Source: Paraburkholderia aspalathi
Lineage (GTDB): Bacteria; Pseudomonadota; Gammaproteobacteria; Burkholderiales; Burkholderiaceae
Length of the DNA stretch: 64,000 bases
Direction: 5' to 3'
Assembly: GCF_900116445.1 (NCBI RefSeq)
Contig: NZ_FPBH01000004.1
Location: forward strand, 372,001 to 436,000
Both the position numbers and the translations under genes were made by a program. Below, one piece after another: positions 54,336-63,649 of this stretch. The first letter of the stretch is position 1, and each line of letters opens with the position of its first letter. The notes under the pieces are model-generated. The model worked only from the letters and a program-made list of their open reading frames with translations, was not told the DNA's origin and ran no database searches.

Positions 54336-54544
54336 TTGTGTACAACTGGTCTTCCGTCTACAAGGGACGACTGATAGATGTATACACCTAGGAGGGGTCG
54401 GCGCACTTCCTGACGTCTCGTTAGCGTCCAGACGGCCGGGTACGCGCGATCCGACCGCGCCCGTTTAGTTACATGTGTACAGCAAACGCTTTTTTTTGGT
54501 CGGTACTTGCCGCCGCAAAAATGCTGGGGGATACTTGTACACAA
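54336..54544. promoter_or_regulatory. Cluster of four TGTGTACA-like palindromic sites
   Basis: TTGTGTACAA (54336-54345), TGTATACA (54379-54386), TGTGTACA (54474-54481) and TTGTACACAA (54535-54544, reverse complement of the first). All fit TGT-n-n-ACA, close to known FCD-GntR operators (TnGTnnnACnA). They lie upstream of the GntR/ehu genes on the minus strand and of the soxB remnant on the plus strand. Confidence 0.5.
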
Positions 54545-54708
54545 CCTACAGGAGGTCGGAGCGTATTCTCGGCGCGACGAGCTAGCGTTCTCTAGATGTT
54601 TGGCACCTCGAGGTTGCGCGTAACGATCAAGTTGGTCAGGTAGCGGTTCGCTTCGGCTGTTGCGTCGCAAATTGCCTTCCCTGCCAAAGAACCGAAGCTG
54701 GTGATGAG

Positions 54709-54995
54709 ATGATGAACGAATATGCCGGACTGCAAATCTTTAGGTATGCGCTCCCCGCGAATCGTGGTTGGCGTAGACCGTGGCGCGATTTAAATCCGAG
54801 ACCTGAATATGACGTGATCGTCGTAGGGGGGCGTGGGCATGGCCTCGCTACCGCTTCTACCTTGCGAAGGTGCACGGGATCAAACGTGTTGCGGTTCTCG
54901 AAAAGGGCTACCTTGGAGGGGAACGTCGGGCGTAATACAACGATTGTGCGGTCCAACTACATGGGCGTTCGACAAGGCGTTCTGAGTATTGCTTC
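54709..54995 (+). pseudogene. Sarcosine oxidase beta-subunit (SoxB) N-terminal remnant
   Basis: The frame starts M-N-E-Y-A-G-L-Q, then N-R-G-W-R-R-P-W-R-D, P-E-Y-D-V-I-V-V-G-G-R-G-H-G-L-A-T-A (FAD-binding GxGxxG). After a frame change Y-L-A-K-V-H-G-I-K-R-V-A-V-L-E-K-G-Y appears, and after a second change N-V-G-R-N-T-T-I-V-R-S-N-Y. These are the conserved N-terminal blocks of heterotetrameric sarcosine oxidase beta. Two frameshifts and loss of the remaining 300 residues make it a pseudogene. The following 320 bases have no clear gene. Confidence 0.85.
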
Positions 54996-55315
54996 ATTTT
55001 TTGACGCCGATTGATGGCGGGCGGCTGCTCGACGAGTCGGGGGCTACCAGTGCGAGTCCGGAAACCGGATTGCATTTTTTGGCTCTTATCCGGCCCGGGA
55101 GCATCCGGCCGCTCGGCAGAACTCGCAAACGCGCTGGACAGGATCGTCGAAGCGGCACCCGATCCGGAAGTGGACAGACGCCTGCGGTGGCAGGAGCAGA
55201 ACCGCGTGATTCGATTGACGTAGGGGTTCAGAGTTGCCGCTAGCCGTAGCGCCACTATGAGCACTGGCTAGCAGCAAATCTAGACAGCAACAGCGTAAGT
55301 CTCAGAGAGGGGTCT

Positions 55316-55843
55316 TCAACGCGGCCAACTTGCCTGGTCCCGCGGAAGTCGGCCATCCGGGTCGTTGACCTCGATCGAATTGCCATCTCTGAGGCGGTCA
55401 GTAAACACCACGACGTTTGTACCGCGCTCGTCGGTCTGGCTGGGAAACACAATGCCGGTAAAGCCCTGCTCCCGAACCATGTCGCTGAGAACCCAGGTTG
55501 GGGGCTCGATGTGCAGTTCGAATTTCAGGTGCCGCCAATCCTCGCGCCAGTCGTGCCAAAGTTCGTCCCAAAGAGGACCGCGGTGGAGTTGCCGCAGGTC
55601 GACCAGATCACGCAGCGCGACGGTGTAGGAGCAGACCGTGCAGGGCGGCAGGAAGGGCGAGGTCTGCTGGTACTCGCGCAGCGCCGTGAGTTGTTCCAGC
55701 GACAAATACAGTGCCTCGACACCTTCCCGGTTGAAGCGGCCGCCTTTGGCTGCGGCGCCTGCTCCACTGGCCGGCCGGCTGGCCCAGCGAGGTGTATGTG
55801 CGCGGTAAAGCACGGTGCCCGCCGGCAAGTGCGTCAGGATCAT
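55316..55843 (-). CDS. RES-domain toxin (NAD phosphorylase family)
   Basis: 175 residues. Start T-V-L-Y-R-A-H-T-P-R-W-A with the active-site Arg, then K-G-G-R-F-N-R-E-G with G-G-R-F-N conserved, and Y-L-S-L-E-Q-L-T-A-L with the Glu. RES toxins degrade NAD and stop growth unless bound by the Xre/ParS antitoxin. ATG 55843 lies 5 bases after the antitoxin stop. The longer open frame upstream overlaps the antitoxin gene and is not used. Confidence 0.9.
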   Translation of the reverse strand: MILTHLPAGTVLYRAHTPRWASRPASGAGAAAKGGRFNREGVEALYLSLEQLTALREYQQTSPFLPPCTVCSYTVALRDLVDLRQLHRGPLWDELWHDWREDWRHLKFELHIEPPTWVLSDMVREQGFTGIVFPSQTDERGTNVVVFTDRLRDGNSIEVNDPDGRLPRDQASWPR

Positions 55844-55847
55844 CCGA

Positions 55848-56219
55848 TCATCCAACAAATCCCGCGCTGATCGACTCCAGATAGCCAATCGCATCCTCAG
55901 TCCGCCCGTCCTGGAGCAGTTGCAGGATAGTCTTATGGCGAAATGTGGGGATCGGCTGGTTCTTGACCAGAAACAGCGCTCGCTCGAAGTCCGGCTGTAC
56001 CGCCGCAGCCGCCGACAGCACGCGCACGAGGTCGCGCAAGGTCGACTGGAGTTTCGGCGACTCAGGATGGGTGCGCAGCGTGTTGCGATGAACACCCGCC
56101 AAGGTTGCCAAGTCTTGCTGTTGCAAACCCAAGACGTTGGCGAGGTTGGCGGCGGATAGACGGGACGTTCCCGCTTCCCGGGCGGACTCGAGGACGTCGG
56201 CAAAGGCAATGGCGCTCAT
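55848..56219 (-). CDS. Xre/ParS (MbcA-type) antitoxin
   Basis: 123 residues. N-terminal cro-like HTH (L-A-N-V-L-G-L-Q-Q-Q-D-L-A-T-L-A-G-V) and C-terminal DUF2384-type toxin-binding region (D-F-E-R-A-L-F-L-V-K-N and G-R-T-E-D-A-I-G-Y-L-E-S). ATG 56219 follows GGAG seven bases upstream. It pairs with the RES toxin immediately downstream and likely represses their shared promoter. Confidence 0.9.
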   Translation of the reverse strand: MSAIAFADVLESAREAGTSRLSAANLANVLGLQQQDLATLAGVHRNTLRTHPESPKLQSTLRDLVRVLSAAAAVQPDFERALFLVKNQPIPTFRHKTILQLLQDGRTEDAIGYLESISAGFVG

Positions 56220-56294
56220 GGGTCGCTCCAAATAGCGAACTGGACAGGCACATTATACGCACAGTGGGCGCATAGCTCAACGCTCCACAGTGCA

Positions 56295-57344
56295 ATGGCA
56301 TGGAACGGCGGCGTTAGTAGGTTCGGACTAGCCGGTTTTTCGATGTCGAGACCGTATGGCCGGCCGGCCAGATCGGCGACGCAAACCCTCTGGAGGCGGG
56401 GCTTAAATGGATTTCCTGAAAGCCATGCGGCGAGCTTCGCGCTGCTCGTCTACGCAAGCTGCTGGCTTAAACGCCACGAACCTGCCGCGTTCCTCTGCGC
56501 GATGCTCAACAGCCAGCCGATGGGCTTTTATTCGCCCTCGCAGCTTGTGCAGGACGCAAAACGTCATGGCGTGGGCGTGCTGCCTCTCGATGTGACAATC
56601 AGCGGCTGGGACTCAACGATGGAGGGCGATGGCAGCACGGCACCCGTCCGTCTTGGCATGTCTTTGGCGCGCGGCATGCGCGAGGAAACCGCCCGGCGCA
56701 TCGAAGCGGCTCGCGCGGTCAGGCCGTTCCGGGATGTCGCCGATCTCGCGAACCGCGCGCAACTGGATCGCCACGACCTTCAGGTCCTGGCTGCCGCCAA
56801 TGCCCTGAAGGCTCTCGCCGGCGACCGGCGGCAGGCGCTATGGGCAGCGGTCGCCGCGGTACCGGACAAGGACCTGTTGCGGGCGACGTCGCGCGAGGAA
56901 GAAGCGCCAGCGCTTGCCGCCCCGACGGAAGGTCAGGACCTGATCGCGGACTACCGCTCGACCGGCCTCACGCTCGGCCGGCACCCGCTCGCGTTGCTTC
57001 GCGAAAAGCTGCTTGCCATGCGCCTGACGCCAGCCGAGGCGCTGATGCGCTATCGCAATGGGCAGCTCGCGCGTGGCTGCGGAATCGTAACGGTGCGGCA
57101 GCGCCCCGGCACGGCCAACGGCGTGATGTTCATGACGCTGGAAGACGAGACCGGGTCGGTCAACGTGATCGTGTGGGAGTCCGTGCTCGAGCGGCAGCGG
57201 CGCGAGGCGTTGGGCTCATCGCTTCTGGCTGTCTATGGCGTGTGGCAATGCGAGGGCGAAGTCAGGCATCTGGTCGCCCAGCGGCTCGTCGACGTGTCGC
57301 ATCTGCTGGGCGAACTGCCGACGGCAAGCCGGAACTTTCACTGA
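56295..57344 (+). pseudogene. ImuC/DnaE2 error-prone polymerase, C-terminal fragment
   Basis: Homology begins at G-L-N-G-F-P-E-S-H-A-A-S-F-A (about 56394) and continues F-L-C-A-M-L-N-S-Q-P-M-G-F-Y, the helix-hairpin-helix region and an OB-fold (V-T-V-R-Q-R-P-G-T-A-N-G-V-M-F-M-T-L). This is only the last third of DnaE2 (about 1050 aa); PHP and polymerase active-site regions are absent. About 33 unrelated residues precede the homology, marking the breakpoint next to the antitoxin gene. The C-terminus is intact. Confidence 0.88.
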
Positions 57345-57364
57345 ATTCAATAGGAGAGATGTCG

Positions 57365-57664
57365 ATGGCGAACTACAACGTCCTGTTTGATGCGCAGGCC
57401 GCCGCTGAGGAAGTCGTTCCACGCGTGATTGCGCGGCACCGCTCGAAGGGCGTGCTGACCTGGAAGCTGCTTCATCAGATGGAGGAAGAAGTGTTGGCTG
57501 AAGTCTCGTCCAGCGGACAATTCAGCGACCGGCTGCTGCAGATGATCTGCGCGCCCGCCGTGCTGTCCTACCCCAACGACGACCGACCTGTGTCGTTCGA
57601 GGGCCATGACTTCCTGCCGATCGTCTTCGCCGCCATTGACCGCGCGTGGCGACAGGTTCACTGA
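57365..57664 (+). CDS. Hypothetical protein downstream of imuC fragment
   Basis: 99 residues starting MANYNVLFDAQAAAEEVVPR. Mostly helical, ending A-I-D-R-A-W-R-Q-V-H. AGGAG lies eight bases before ATG 57365; an in-frame ATG at 57359 is too near it. It follows the polymerase fragment by 20 bases and may have come with it. Family unknown. Confidence 0.6.
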   Translation: MANYNVLFDAQAAAEEVVPRVIARHRSKGVLTWKLLHQMEEEVLAEVSSSGQFSDRLLQMICAPAVLSYPNDDRPVSFEGHDFLPIVFAAIDRAWRQVH

Positions 57665-59163
57665 CAGAGAGCCACCAACCTGGCGGGTTGAACGTTCCGG
57701 ACGTGCGGAGGGCCCTTCCTTGACATCAGGTCGGTCTGCCGTAAAAAGCATCTAACCAATCCGCACCGGAACGAGGACGGCAGTGATGCAGCAGACAACC
57801 TAAGATTTACGCGACCCTTCGCCGTCGCTTTTGCAAGGACGCGCTAAAACGCATGGGGTTCCAGCACACGAGCACCAGTGGCTCGACGCTGGTCAAGCTC
57901 GGAGCAATGCGGACCCCGTACGCCACGGTAAGCCCGGACGGCGAGTTCTGGCGGCTGACGCCGCTCGTCTCGCCGCGGGTCTGGCGCCCACGCTGATTCA
58001 CTGCTCCCACCCGGCGGTATGCGGGTCTTGGCAGGCTCCGCTTTTCCGCGAACCGGCGAGTCGCGGCTGCACTGTGCAGCATGCACGACAGCGCCGGCGT
58101 CGACGCGGGCTGGAACCCGTTTTGCTGGACAGTTCTTGTGGTTAACGGGAGAAAGTCATGTGCTACGGAGAACCCGACAGTACTGGAGCTTGTCAGCGGC
58201 AAACGTGCCCTTCCGAAAAATGACCTGGGTCACACGCAGTTAGAGGACTTTGAGCATTTCTGCGCCACCAGGAATAAGCAACCATTGACGTTCACCCGAG
58301 ACTTACTGCGCTACGGACATTGGCGTGCGGCAGTGAAGCTGTATTTATAAAAAACGGGTAGCGGACGGTCCGCGGGGCCCCTCCCTTTGCCCCGCGTCAC
58401 CGAACCGTTCACGAAAGTTCCGGAGGTTGCTCAAGAGTGCGAGTCAGGCATGGACCATCGCTTGATCGATCAATGGACAGGACGGTGAGTGGTGAGTCCA
58501 ACTGCCCAATGACTTAAGTGGAACGGCGCTGAGAACAAGTCAGCATCACCATGCCTCGGCATCAGTGGTTCATTATCATTTTCGCGAGTACAAGCAAATA
58601 GCCCATTGCTACCGGCACGACGATCGCGATAATCCATTCGCAAGGACTGGATGGAAGCCGACTATCGGCCTGCCTGTCGCTCATGCATCGTCGCCTGAGC
58701 CACCTCTTCATGTCATCGATGTTCATCTAGAAGTCTCAGCTTGCCCACCTACTCCGCGTTGTCGCCGTTAACATCACGGCGGGGACTGGTGCGCTGCAAG
58801 TTGCCGAGCAACCTCGGAGTTCAGCGAACCGTACGGATTGCTTTTCCGTCTTCGTCCTCTGGAAGGCTGCACGCAAGATTTCCGCGTTTAGTGACCGTCG
58901 TTTGCCAAATTTCGTACGTCGGGCGCGCTATAACGCGGGCATCGACATTTTGGACCCGGTACATTTGCATATCGAGTCACCTGTTCGACGCGACCTACTC
59001 CGATCGGGGCGCCATGAGTACGATCGACGCAAGCGAACGCTGCCTCGACCGCCCCACGTGGGCGCCACACGTATTCCTTCGGCGATCAGGACGTCAATAG
59101 TCACTGACACTTGGCGTTCCAAAATCTTCAAAACGCATTACGTAACCCTATACCGGACCAGCA
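57665..59163. other. Long gap before doeA, no firm gene
   Basis: 1.5 kb. Two protein-like short frames were seen on the plus strand: 57853-57996 (M-G-F-Q-H-T-S-T-S-G-S-T, 47 residues) and the end of 58081-58350 (L-G-H-T-Q-L-E-D-F-E-H-F). Neither has a recognised family or good start. The last 200 bases should hold the doeA promoter. Confidence 0.35.
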
Positions 59164-60372
59164 ATGAGTGGAAAGATATCCCAAACTGAGTTTCCCCGGT
59201 TACGAAAGTTCTTTGATGATGCAGAGTATCTAGCGCGTCTCGAAAAACTTCGGTCCGAAATGATCAAGCGCAACCTTGGTCTATTGATCGTTTCGGATCC
59301 GTCGAACATGGCGTGGATATCCGGGTACGACGGATACTCCTTTTACAACCATCAATGCGTCGTAGTTCCCCTTGAAGGGGAGCCCGTTTGGTTCGGCCGC
59401 GGCATAGACCTGAACGGCGCCAAGGCGACCGTCTATATGTCCCACTCTGCGCTTGTGGGGTACCCTGAAGAATACGTCCAGCGCGATCTCCATCCCATGG
59501 TCTACTTCTCGAACGAGGTGATCAAGGGTCGGGGCTGGGAAAACCTCGTCGTCGGACTAGAGTTAGACAGCTTCTACTTTTCTGCTGCGACCTATACCAC
59601 GTTGCAACGGGAGTTACCAACTAACAGCTGGCGAGACGCCACAGGCCTGGTCAATTGGCAAAGAGCAGTCAAGTCTGAGGCCGAGCTCGGATACATGCGC
59701 GTCGCCGGTCGTATTCTCGAGAAGATGTACGACAGACTGCTAGATGTCATAGAGCCGGGCATGAAAAAGAATGATCTCGTGGCCGAGATTTACGCAACCG
59801 CTATCAGGGGCCTAGACGGATACGGGGGCGACTATCCATCCATCGTCCCTATAGTGCCAACCGGAGTTGAAGCCGCGACACCGCACCTCACTTGGGACGA
59901 TTCGGAGTTAAAGACAGGTTTCGGCACTTTCTTCGAAATTGCCGGTGTGTATCGTCGTTACCATTGTCCTTTGTCTCGGACGGTCTTTCTTGGTCAACCG
60001 CCTCAGAAGTTCCTGGATGCCGAAGCCGCCGTCGTAGAAGGCATCGAAGCAGGACTTGCAAAGGCCAAACCAGGAAATACCTGCGAGGACATCGCCAACG
60101 CGTTCTTCGCCGTCGCTCGCAAACACGGGATCAAAAAGGGCGGCCGAGTTGGGTATCCGATTGGGATGAGCTATCCCCCGGATTGGGGCGAGCGAACGAT
60201 GAGTCTCCGAGATGGCGATCGTACCGTGCTAGAGCCCGGGATGACGCTCCACTTCATGCCCGGCTTATGGTTCGACGATTGGGGACTGGAGATCACGGAA
60301 AGTATCGCGATCACTCAGACCGGCGTTGACTGTTTAAGCGATGTTCCGCGGAAACTATTCGTCCGCAAATGA
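59164..60372 (+). CDS. doeA: Ectoine hydrolase (M24/creatinase family)
   Basis: 402 residues, about the length of Halomonas DoeA. The N-terminal creatinase domain (20-155) contains M-A-W-I-S-G-Y-D-G-Y-S-F-Y, and the M24 pita-bread domain (165-395) contains T-P-H-L-T-W-D-D-S-E, I-A-G-V-Y-R-R-Y-H-C-P-L-S-R-T-V and G-Y-P-I-G-M-S-Y-P-P-D-W-G-E. This block set is characteristic of ectoine hydrolases. It opens the ectoine ring to N-acetyl-diaminobutyrate. doeB follows after 144 bases. Ribosome site weak. Confidence 0.93.
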   Translation: MSGKISQTEFPRLRKFFDDAEYLARLEKLRSEMIKRNLGLLIVSDPSNMAWISGYDGYSFYNHQCVVVPLEGEPVWFGRGIDLNGAKATVYMSHSALVGYPEEYVQRDLHPMVYFSNEVIKGRGWENLVVGLELDSFYFSAATYTTLQRELPTNSWRDATGLVNWQRAVKSEAELGYMRVAGRILEKMYDRLLDVIEPGMKKNDLVAEIYATAIRGLDGYGGDYPSIVPIVPTGVEAATPHLTWDDSELKTGFGTFFEIAGVYRRYHCPLSRTVFLGQPPQKFLDAEAAVVEGIEAGLAKAKPGNTCEDIANAFFAVARKHGIKKGGRVGYPIGMSYPPDWGERTMSLRDGDRTVLEPGMTLHFMPGLWFDDWGLEITESIAITQTGVDCLSDVPRKLFVRK

Positions 60373-60516
60373 CTAGAGGTGGTTCTTGCCGCCGTTATTC
60401 ACGGTCGTGCCTTAGCCATCGGAAAGCGCAGGTGCCGGCCGTTAACGGGAAGGCTAGAGTGCACCGCGCGAAACGAGGTTATTTGTTCGCAGCTCGATCT
60501 TTTTGAAGGACTGGAA

Positions 60517-61551
60517 ATGCGTGCGTCACCGGTCACGCCAACTGTCGATTTTGAAGCGGTCGGCGAGCAACATGGCTTTCTCAAGTTACCCTACTCGCGA
60601 GACGATTCAGCGTGGGGCGCCATTATGACTCCAATTTCTGTGATCAAAGGAAAAAGGGATGGACCCACCGTTCTGTTAACCGGTGGCAACCACGGAGACG
60701 AGTACGAAGGGGCGACGGCCTTATCCAAGCTGGCCTGTTGGCTGAAATCTTCAGTCGTGCACGGCACTGTGATCATCGTGCCGTTTATGAACTACCCGGC
60801 GTTTCGCGCGGGCCGTCGGACATCGCCGATAGACGCGGGCAATCTGAATCGCAGCTTTCCTGGGCGGCCCGACGGAAGCGTGACCGAAAAGGTCGCGGAT
60901 TATTTCCAACGCCACCTTATTCCCCGAGCAGACTACGTCCTCGATATGCATTCGGGCGGGCGGACCCTTGACTTCTTGCCGTTTGCGGCAATTCACGTCC
61001 TTGAAGATACCGGTCAGCAAGCACGGTGCGAACAGGCAATGCGCGCGTTCCGCGCACCGTATTCAATGCGACTGCTTGAGCTCGACAATGTCGGCATGTT
61101 CGACAGTGCGGTCGAGGCGGCCGGTAAAGTTTTTGTCTCCACGGAATTGGGAGGGGGCGGGAGTTCGTCTGCGAGAAGTATTGCCATTGCGGATCGCGGT
61201 GTACGAGGCTTCCTCACGAACGCGGGAGTTCTCGAGTGCAAGCTGAGCGAACGCGAGCAGCCTGCGGCCTCCGCTACGACCACGTTGCTCGACATGCCCG
61301 AGGGCAACTGTTACACGACCAGTGAGCATCATGGCCTTCTTGAAATGTGTCATGACTTGGGAGACACAGTCAAGGCTGGCGAACTCTTAGCGCGGGTGCA
61401 TAACATCGATCGGACCGGCGAAAAGGCTGTTGAATATTTCACACAGCGAGCCGGTCTACTCGCCGGCAGGCATTTCCCGGGACTAGTGCAATCTGGCGAT
61501 ACGATCGCTGTCGTCGCGGACGTTGTGGAAGAGAACATCCAGGTGTCCTAA
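60517..61551 (+). CDS. doeB: N-alpha-acetyl-L-2,4-diaminobutyrate deacetylase
   Basis: 344 residues. Zinc motif G-G-N-H-G-D-E-Y-E-G, substrate block RAGRRTSPIDAGNLNRSFPG and second zinc ligand D-M-H-S-G-G, then S-T-E-L-G-G-G-G. The length matches DoeB. ATG 60517 (MRASPVTPTVDF) is chosen over 60379 since homology starts here and AGGA is upstream. It removes acetate from the DoeA product. A paralogue lies at 7459-8550. Confidence 0.9.
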   Translation: MRASPVTPTVDFEAVGEQHGFLKLPYSRDDSAWGAIMTPISVIKGKRDGPTVLLTGGNHGDEYEGATALSKLACWLKSSVVHGTVIIVPFMNYPAFRAGRRTSPIDAGNLNRSFPGRPDGSVTEKVADYFQRHLIPRADYVLDMHSGGRTLDFLPFAAIHVLEDTGQQARCEQAMRAFRAPYSMRLLELDNVGMFDSAVEAAGKVFVSTELGGGGSSSARSIAIADRGVRGFLTNAGVLECKLSEREQPAASATTTLLDMPEGNCYTTSEHHGLLEMCHDLGDTVKAGELLARVHNIDRTGEKAVEYFTQRAGLLAGRHFPGLVQSGDTIAVVADVVEENIQVS

Positions 61552-61796
61552 TCTGCGACGATCTCGATGGACTGCGGCTGGGGCGACTGCGATAACGCCG
61601 ACGTCCCATTGACCCGTGCGGTTTTCGTGTGCATGCGCTTCCTAGTCGAAAATTGACAGGATTTTTTGCATGCGGATCGCCGCCCACTTCTCGACGCGGC
61701 CGGCGCCCCGCAAACGCCTGATCATCGGAAAGACTCTGCGCCGGCAGTCGACACAACTTCCGAATGCACGGCCGCTGGGAAACTTGACTGCGTTTG

Positions 61797-62537
61797 CTAT
61801 TCGAGCCGCGAAGACATGTATTGTTGCAGCCGCAAGAAGCTCATTGAGAGATGGGTTCGGTGCAGGTAGCCCACCGATTCGAGATCGCCGATCTCAAGCG
61901 CGTTCAGCACATCCTTGACCTCTTCGGCGAAGATGCGCGCTTCGATCGCGACTCGCTCGTCAGCTAGCGTTTTCATCCAGATGCGGATCGCAACAAAGAA
62001 AAGCCGTTGAACCGTCTCTCGGAGCGGACGGTTGCCAATCATTGAAGCTAGCTCGAGTGCGAAGTCGAGGTTCACCCGCGCGAACTCGCTCACAGTCGGA
62101 CTTGCGGCAAAAGCGTTGCAACGGACCGAAAGCGCCCGCATTCGTTCGAGGTCGGAGTCTTCGCGAGGTATCGGAGAGAGCCGGCCAATCAGCGACGCCA
62201 GTTCAAGGCGAAATTGGTAGACCTCCTTTAGCTTGTCGTCGCCGAGGTCAGTGACGAACGTACCGACACCATGCTGGCTTTCAACGAGGCCTTCTGCCTC
62301 AAGGCGGCTTAAAACCCTTCGTAGCGGCGTGCGGCTGACGCCGAACTGCTGCGCTAGGTCATCTTCGGATAGCAACGCTCCTGGCTCGTATTCAAGAAGG
62401 CAAATCTTCTCTCGTATTGCACCGTAGATTCGGTCGAACCGCTCGCGGGAGGTACTTCCCTTGATGTTGCTGCTCTTTGCCAACTTTGTTCTCTTGACGG
62501 TAGGGGTGCTTATGCGGCCGTGCGCTGTTAGGAACAT
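61797..62537 (-). CDS. GntR-family regulator, FCD type (copy 2)
   Basis: 246 residues, very similar to the regulator at 53114 (shared R-E-R-F-D-R-I-Y-G-A-I-R-E-K-I-C-L-L-E-Y and nearly identical HTH). The FCD helices match too (I-G-N-R-P-L-R-E-T-V-Q-R-L-F). Start 62537 (MFLTAHG) aligns best with copy 1; a longer frame to 62627 exists. It is convergent with doeB and divergent from the third GntR. Confidence 0.85.
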   Translation of the reverse strand: MFLTAHGRISTPTVKRTKLAKSSNIKGSTSRERFDRIYGAIREKICLLEYEPGALLSEDDLAQQFGVSRTPLRRVLSRLEAEGLVESQHGVGTFVTDLGDDKLKEVYQFRLELASLIGRLSPIPREDSDLERMRALSVRCNAFAASPTVSEFARVNLDFALELASMIGNRPLRETVQRLFFVAIRIWMKTLADERVAIEARIFAEEVKDVLNALEIGDLESVGYLHRTHLSMSFLRLQQYMSSRLE

Positions 62538-62846
62538 GACCGGGCCGACGGGTTTCGTCCTCTGCAAGTGGCTCGCCAGTCTGCATGATACGAGCCGGCG
62601 ATCCAAAGGCAGCTTCGATCCTGACAATTTGTGCAGCCTGACCTCCCGGCGAACGTGCGCACTAGCGGGCTAACTGCCTATGACTTATGCTTTGGAATAC
62701 AAGCTTTATACAGCAATGATGCTGCTTTGGGCCAACGTGTCAAGGAAAATTTATGTCCTTCACGCCCCACCAGCATGAGGTTTTTTCCGATGCTTCTCGA
62801 CATGTAAAGCAACGCGGTTGGCAAACAAAGTTATCAGACTTGAAAT
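62538..62846. other. Divergent promoter region between two GntR genes
   Basis: 310 bases; no gene. It should hold both promoters. A-T-rich motifs such as tttggaatacaagctttatac (62692-62712, in part) are possible -35/-10 or operator parts, but no clear palindrome was fixed. Confidence 0.4.
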
Positions 62847-63518
62847 ATGAAAAAAAAGATCGAAGAAAACGCGGAACAGCGGCATAGGCGTATGTACGAA
62901 AATGTACGTCAGCGGATTAGCACTTTAGTTTATCCGCCTGGGATGATGATCAATGAGACGGAGCTTGCAAGGGAGTTCGGCGTAAGTCGTACGCCCCTGC
63001 GGCGAGTTCTCCAGCAACTCAGTTATGAAGGATTACTTGAGATTCGAAATGGCGTAGGAACACGTGTAACCGACATTGACATGAAGACCTTCAAGGATAC
63101 ATACGATCTGCGAATCCTTCTCGCCGAAAGAATGGGATCGATGTCTCCAAACGTGCCCTCGGAGCAGCACCGAGAGACCATGACGAAGCTAATCCAACGG
63201 GCTGAGCAGCTTCGTGGTCCACGAGATATCGAGAAATACGCAAGGCTGTCTGACGCTCTTGAGGCACTGGTTAGTGACCTTATCGGGAGCAAACCAATGC
63301 GCGAAATCAGCGGCCTGCTTTATTACCGCGTCGCCCGTATCTGGTACATTTTCTTGCCAAACCTCGAATGGAGCGACGTTGTAGAGGAATTGCTAGGCGA
63401 ACTGCGCGGCATGACTGACGCCCTGACTGATAGTGACGTTACCGCGTTCGGCGAAGTGAGAGCGAAGTACCTGCGCTGGATGTTGAAGAAGGTTAGCCGC
63501 TATATTTCGAGTGGCTAA
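62847..63518 (+). CDS. GntR-family regulator, FCD type (third, divergent)
   Basis: 223 residues. HTH with E-F-G-V-S-R-T-P-L-R-R-V-L-Q-Q-L and G-V-G-T-R-V-T-D-I, then a helical FCD domain. It shares the HTH pattern with copies 1 and 2 but is otherwise much diverged. Lies between GntR copy 2 and eutA. Likely controls the hydroxyectoine genes at the right edge. Confidence 0.87.
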   Translation: MKKKIEENAEQRHRRMYENVRQRISTLVYPPGMMINETELAREFGVSRTPLRRVLQQLSYEGLLEIRNGVGTRVTDIDMKTFKDTYDLRILLAERMGSMSPNVPSEQHRETMTKLIQRAEQLRGPRDIEKYARLSDALEALVSDLIGSKPMREISGLLYYRVARIWYIFLPNLEWSDVVEELLGELRGMTDALTDSDVTAFGEVRAKYLRWMLKKVSRYISSG

Positions 63519-63649
63519 GTTGCCTCACTACTTGACGCATTCTCCGAAGAGGTCAGTCCACGGGCTGAGCCTTAGCGCAGCCCGCCTTCGCTCGCTTCGC
63601 GCTTCAACCTCCTAGCGCATGCGCGTCACGGGCGGCCGTATCTCCGCGT

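Noticed and set aside
55011..55223. Possible further gene fragment after the SoxB remnant (E-L-A-N-A-L-D-R-I-V-E-A-A-P)
   Set aside because: It looks protein-like but I could not match it to SoxB or another family, so it is not called.
55844..56209. Longer N-terminus for the RES toxin
   Set aside because: This part is a frame-shifted shadow of the antitoxin gene. The RES fold begins at M-I-L-T-H-L.
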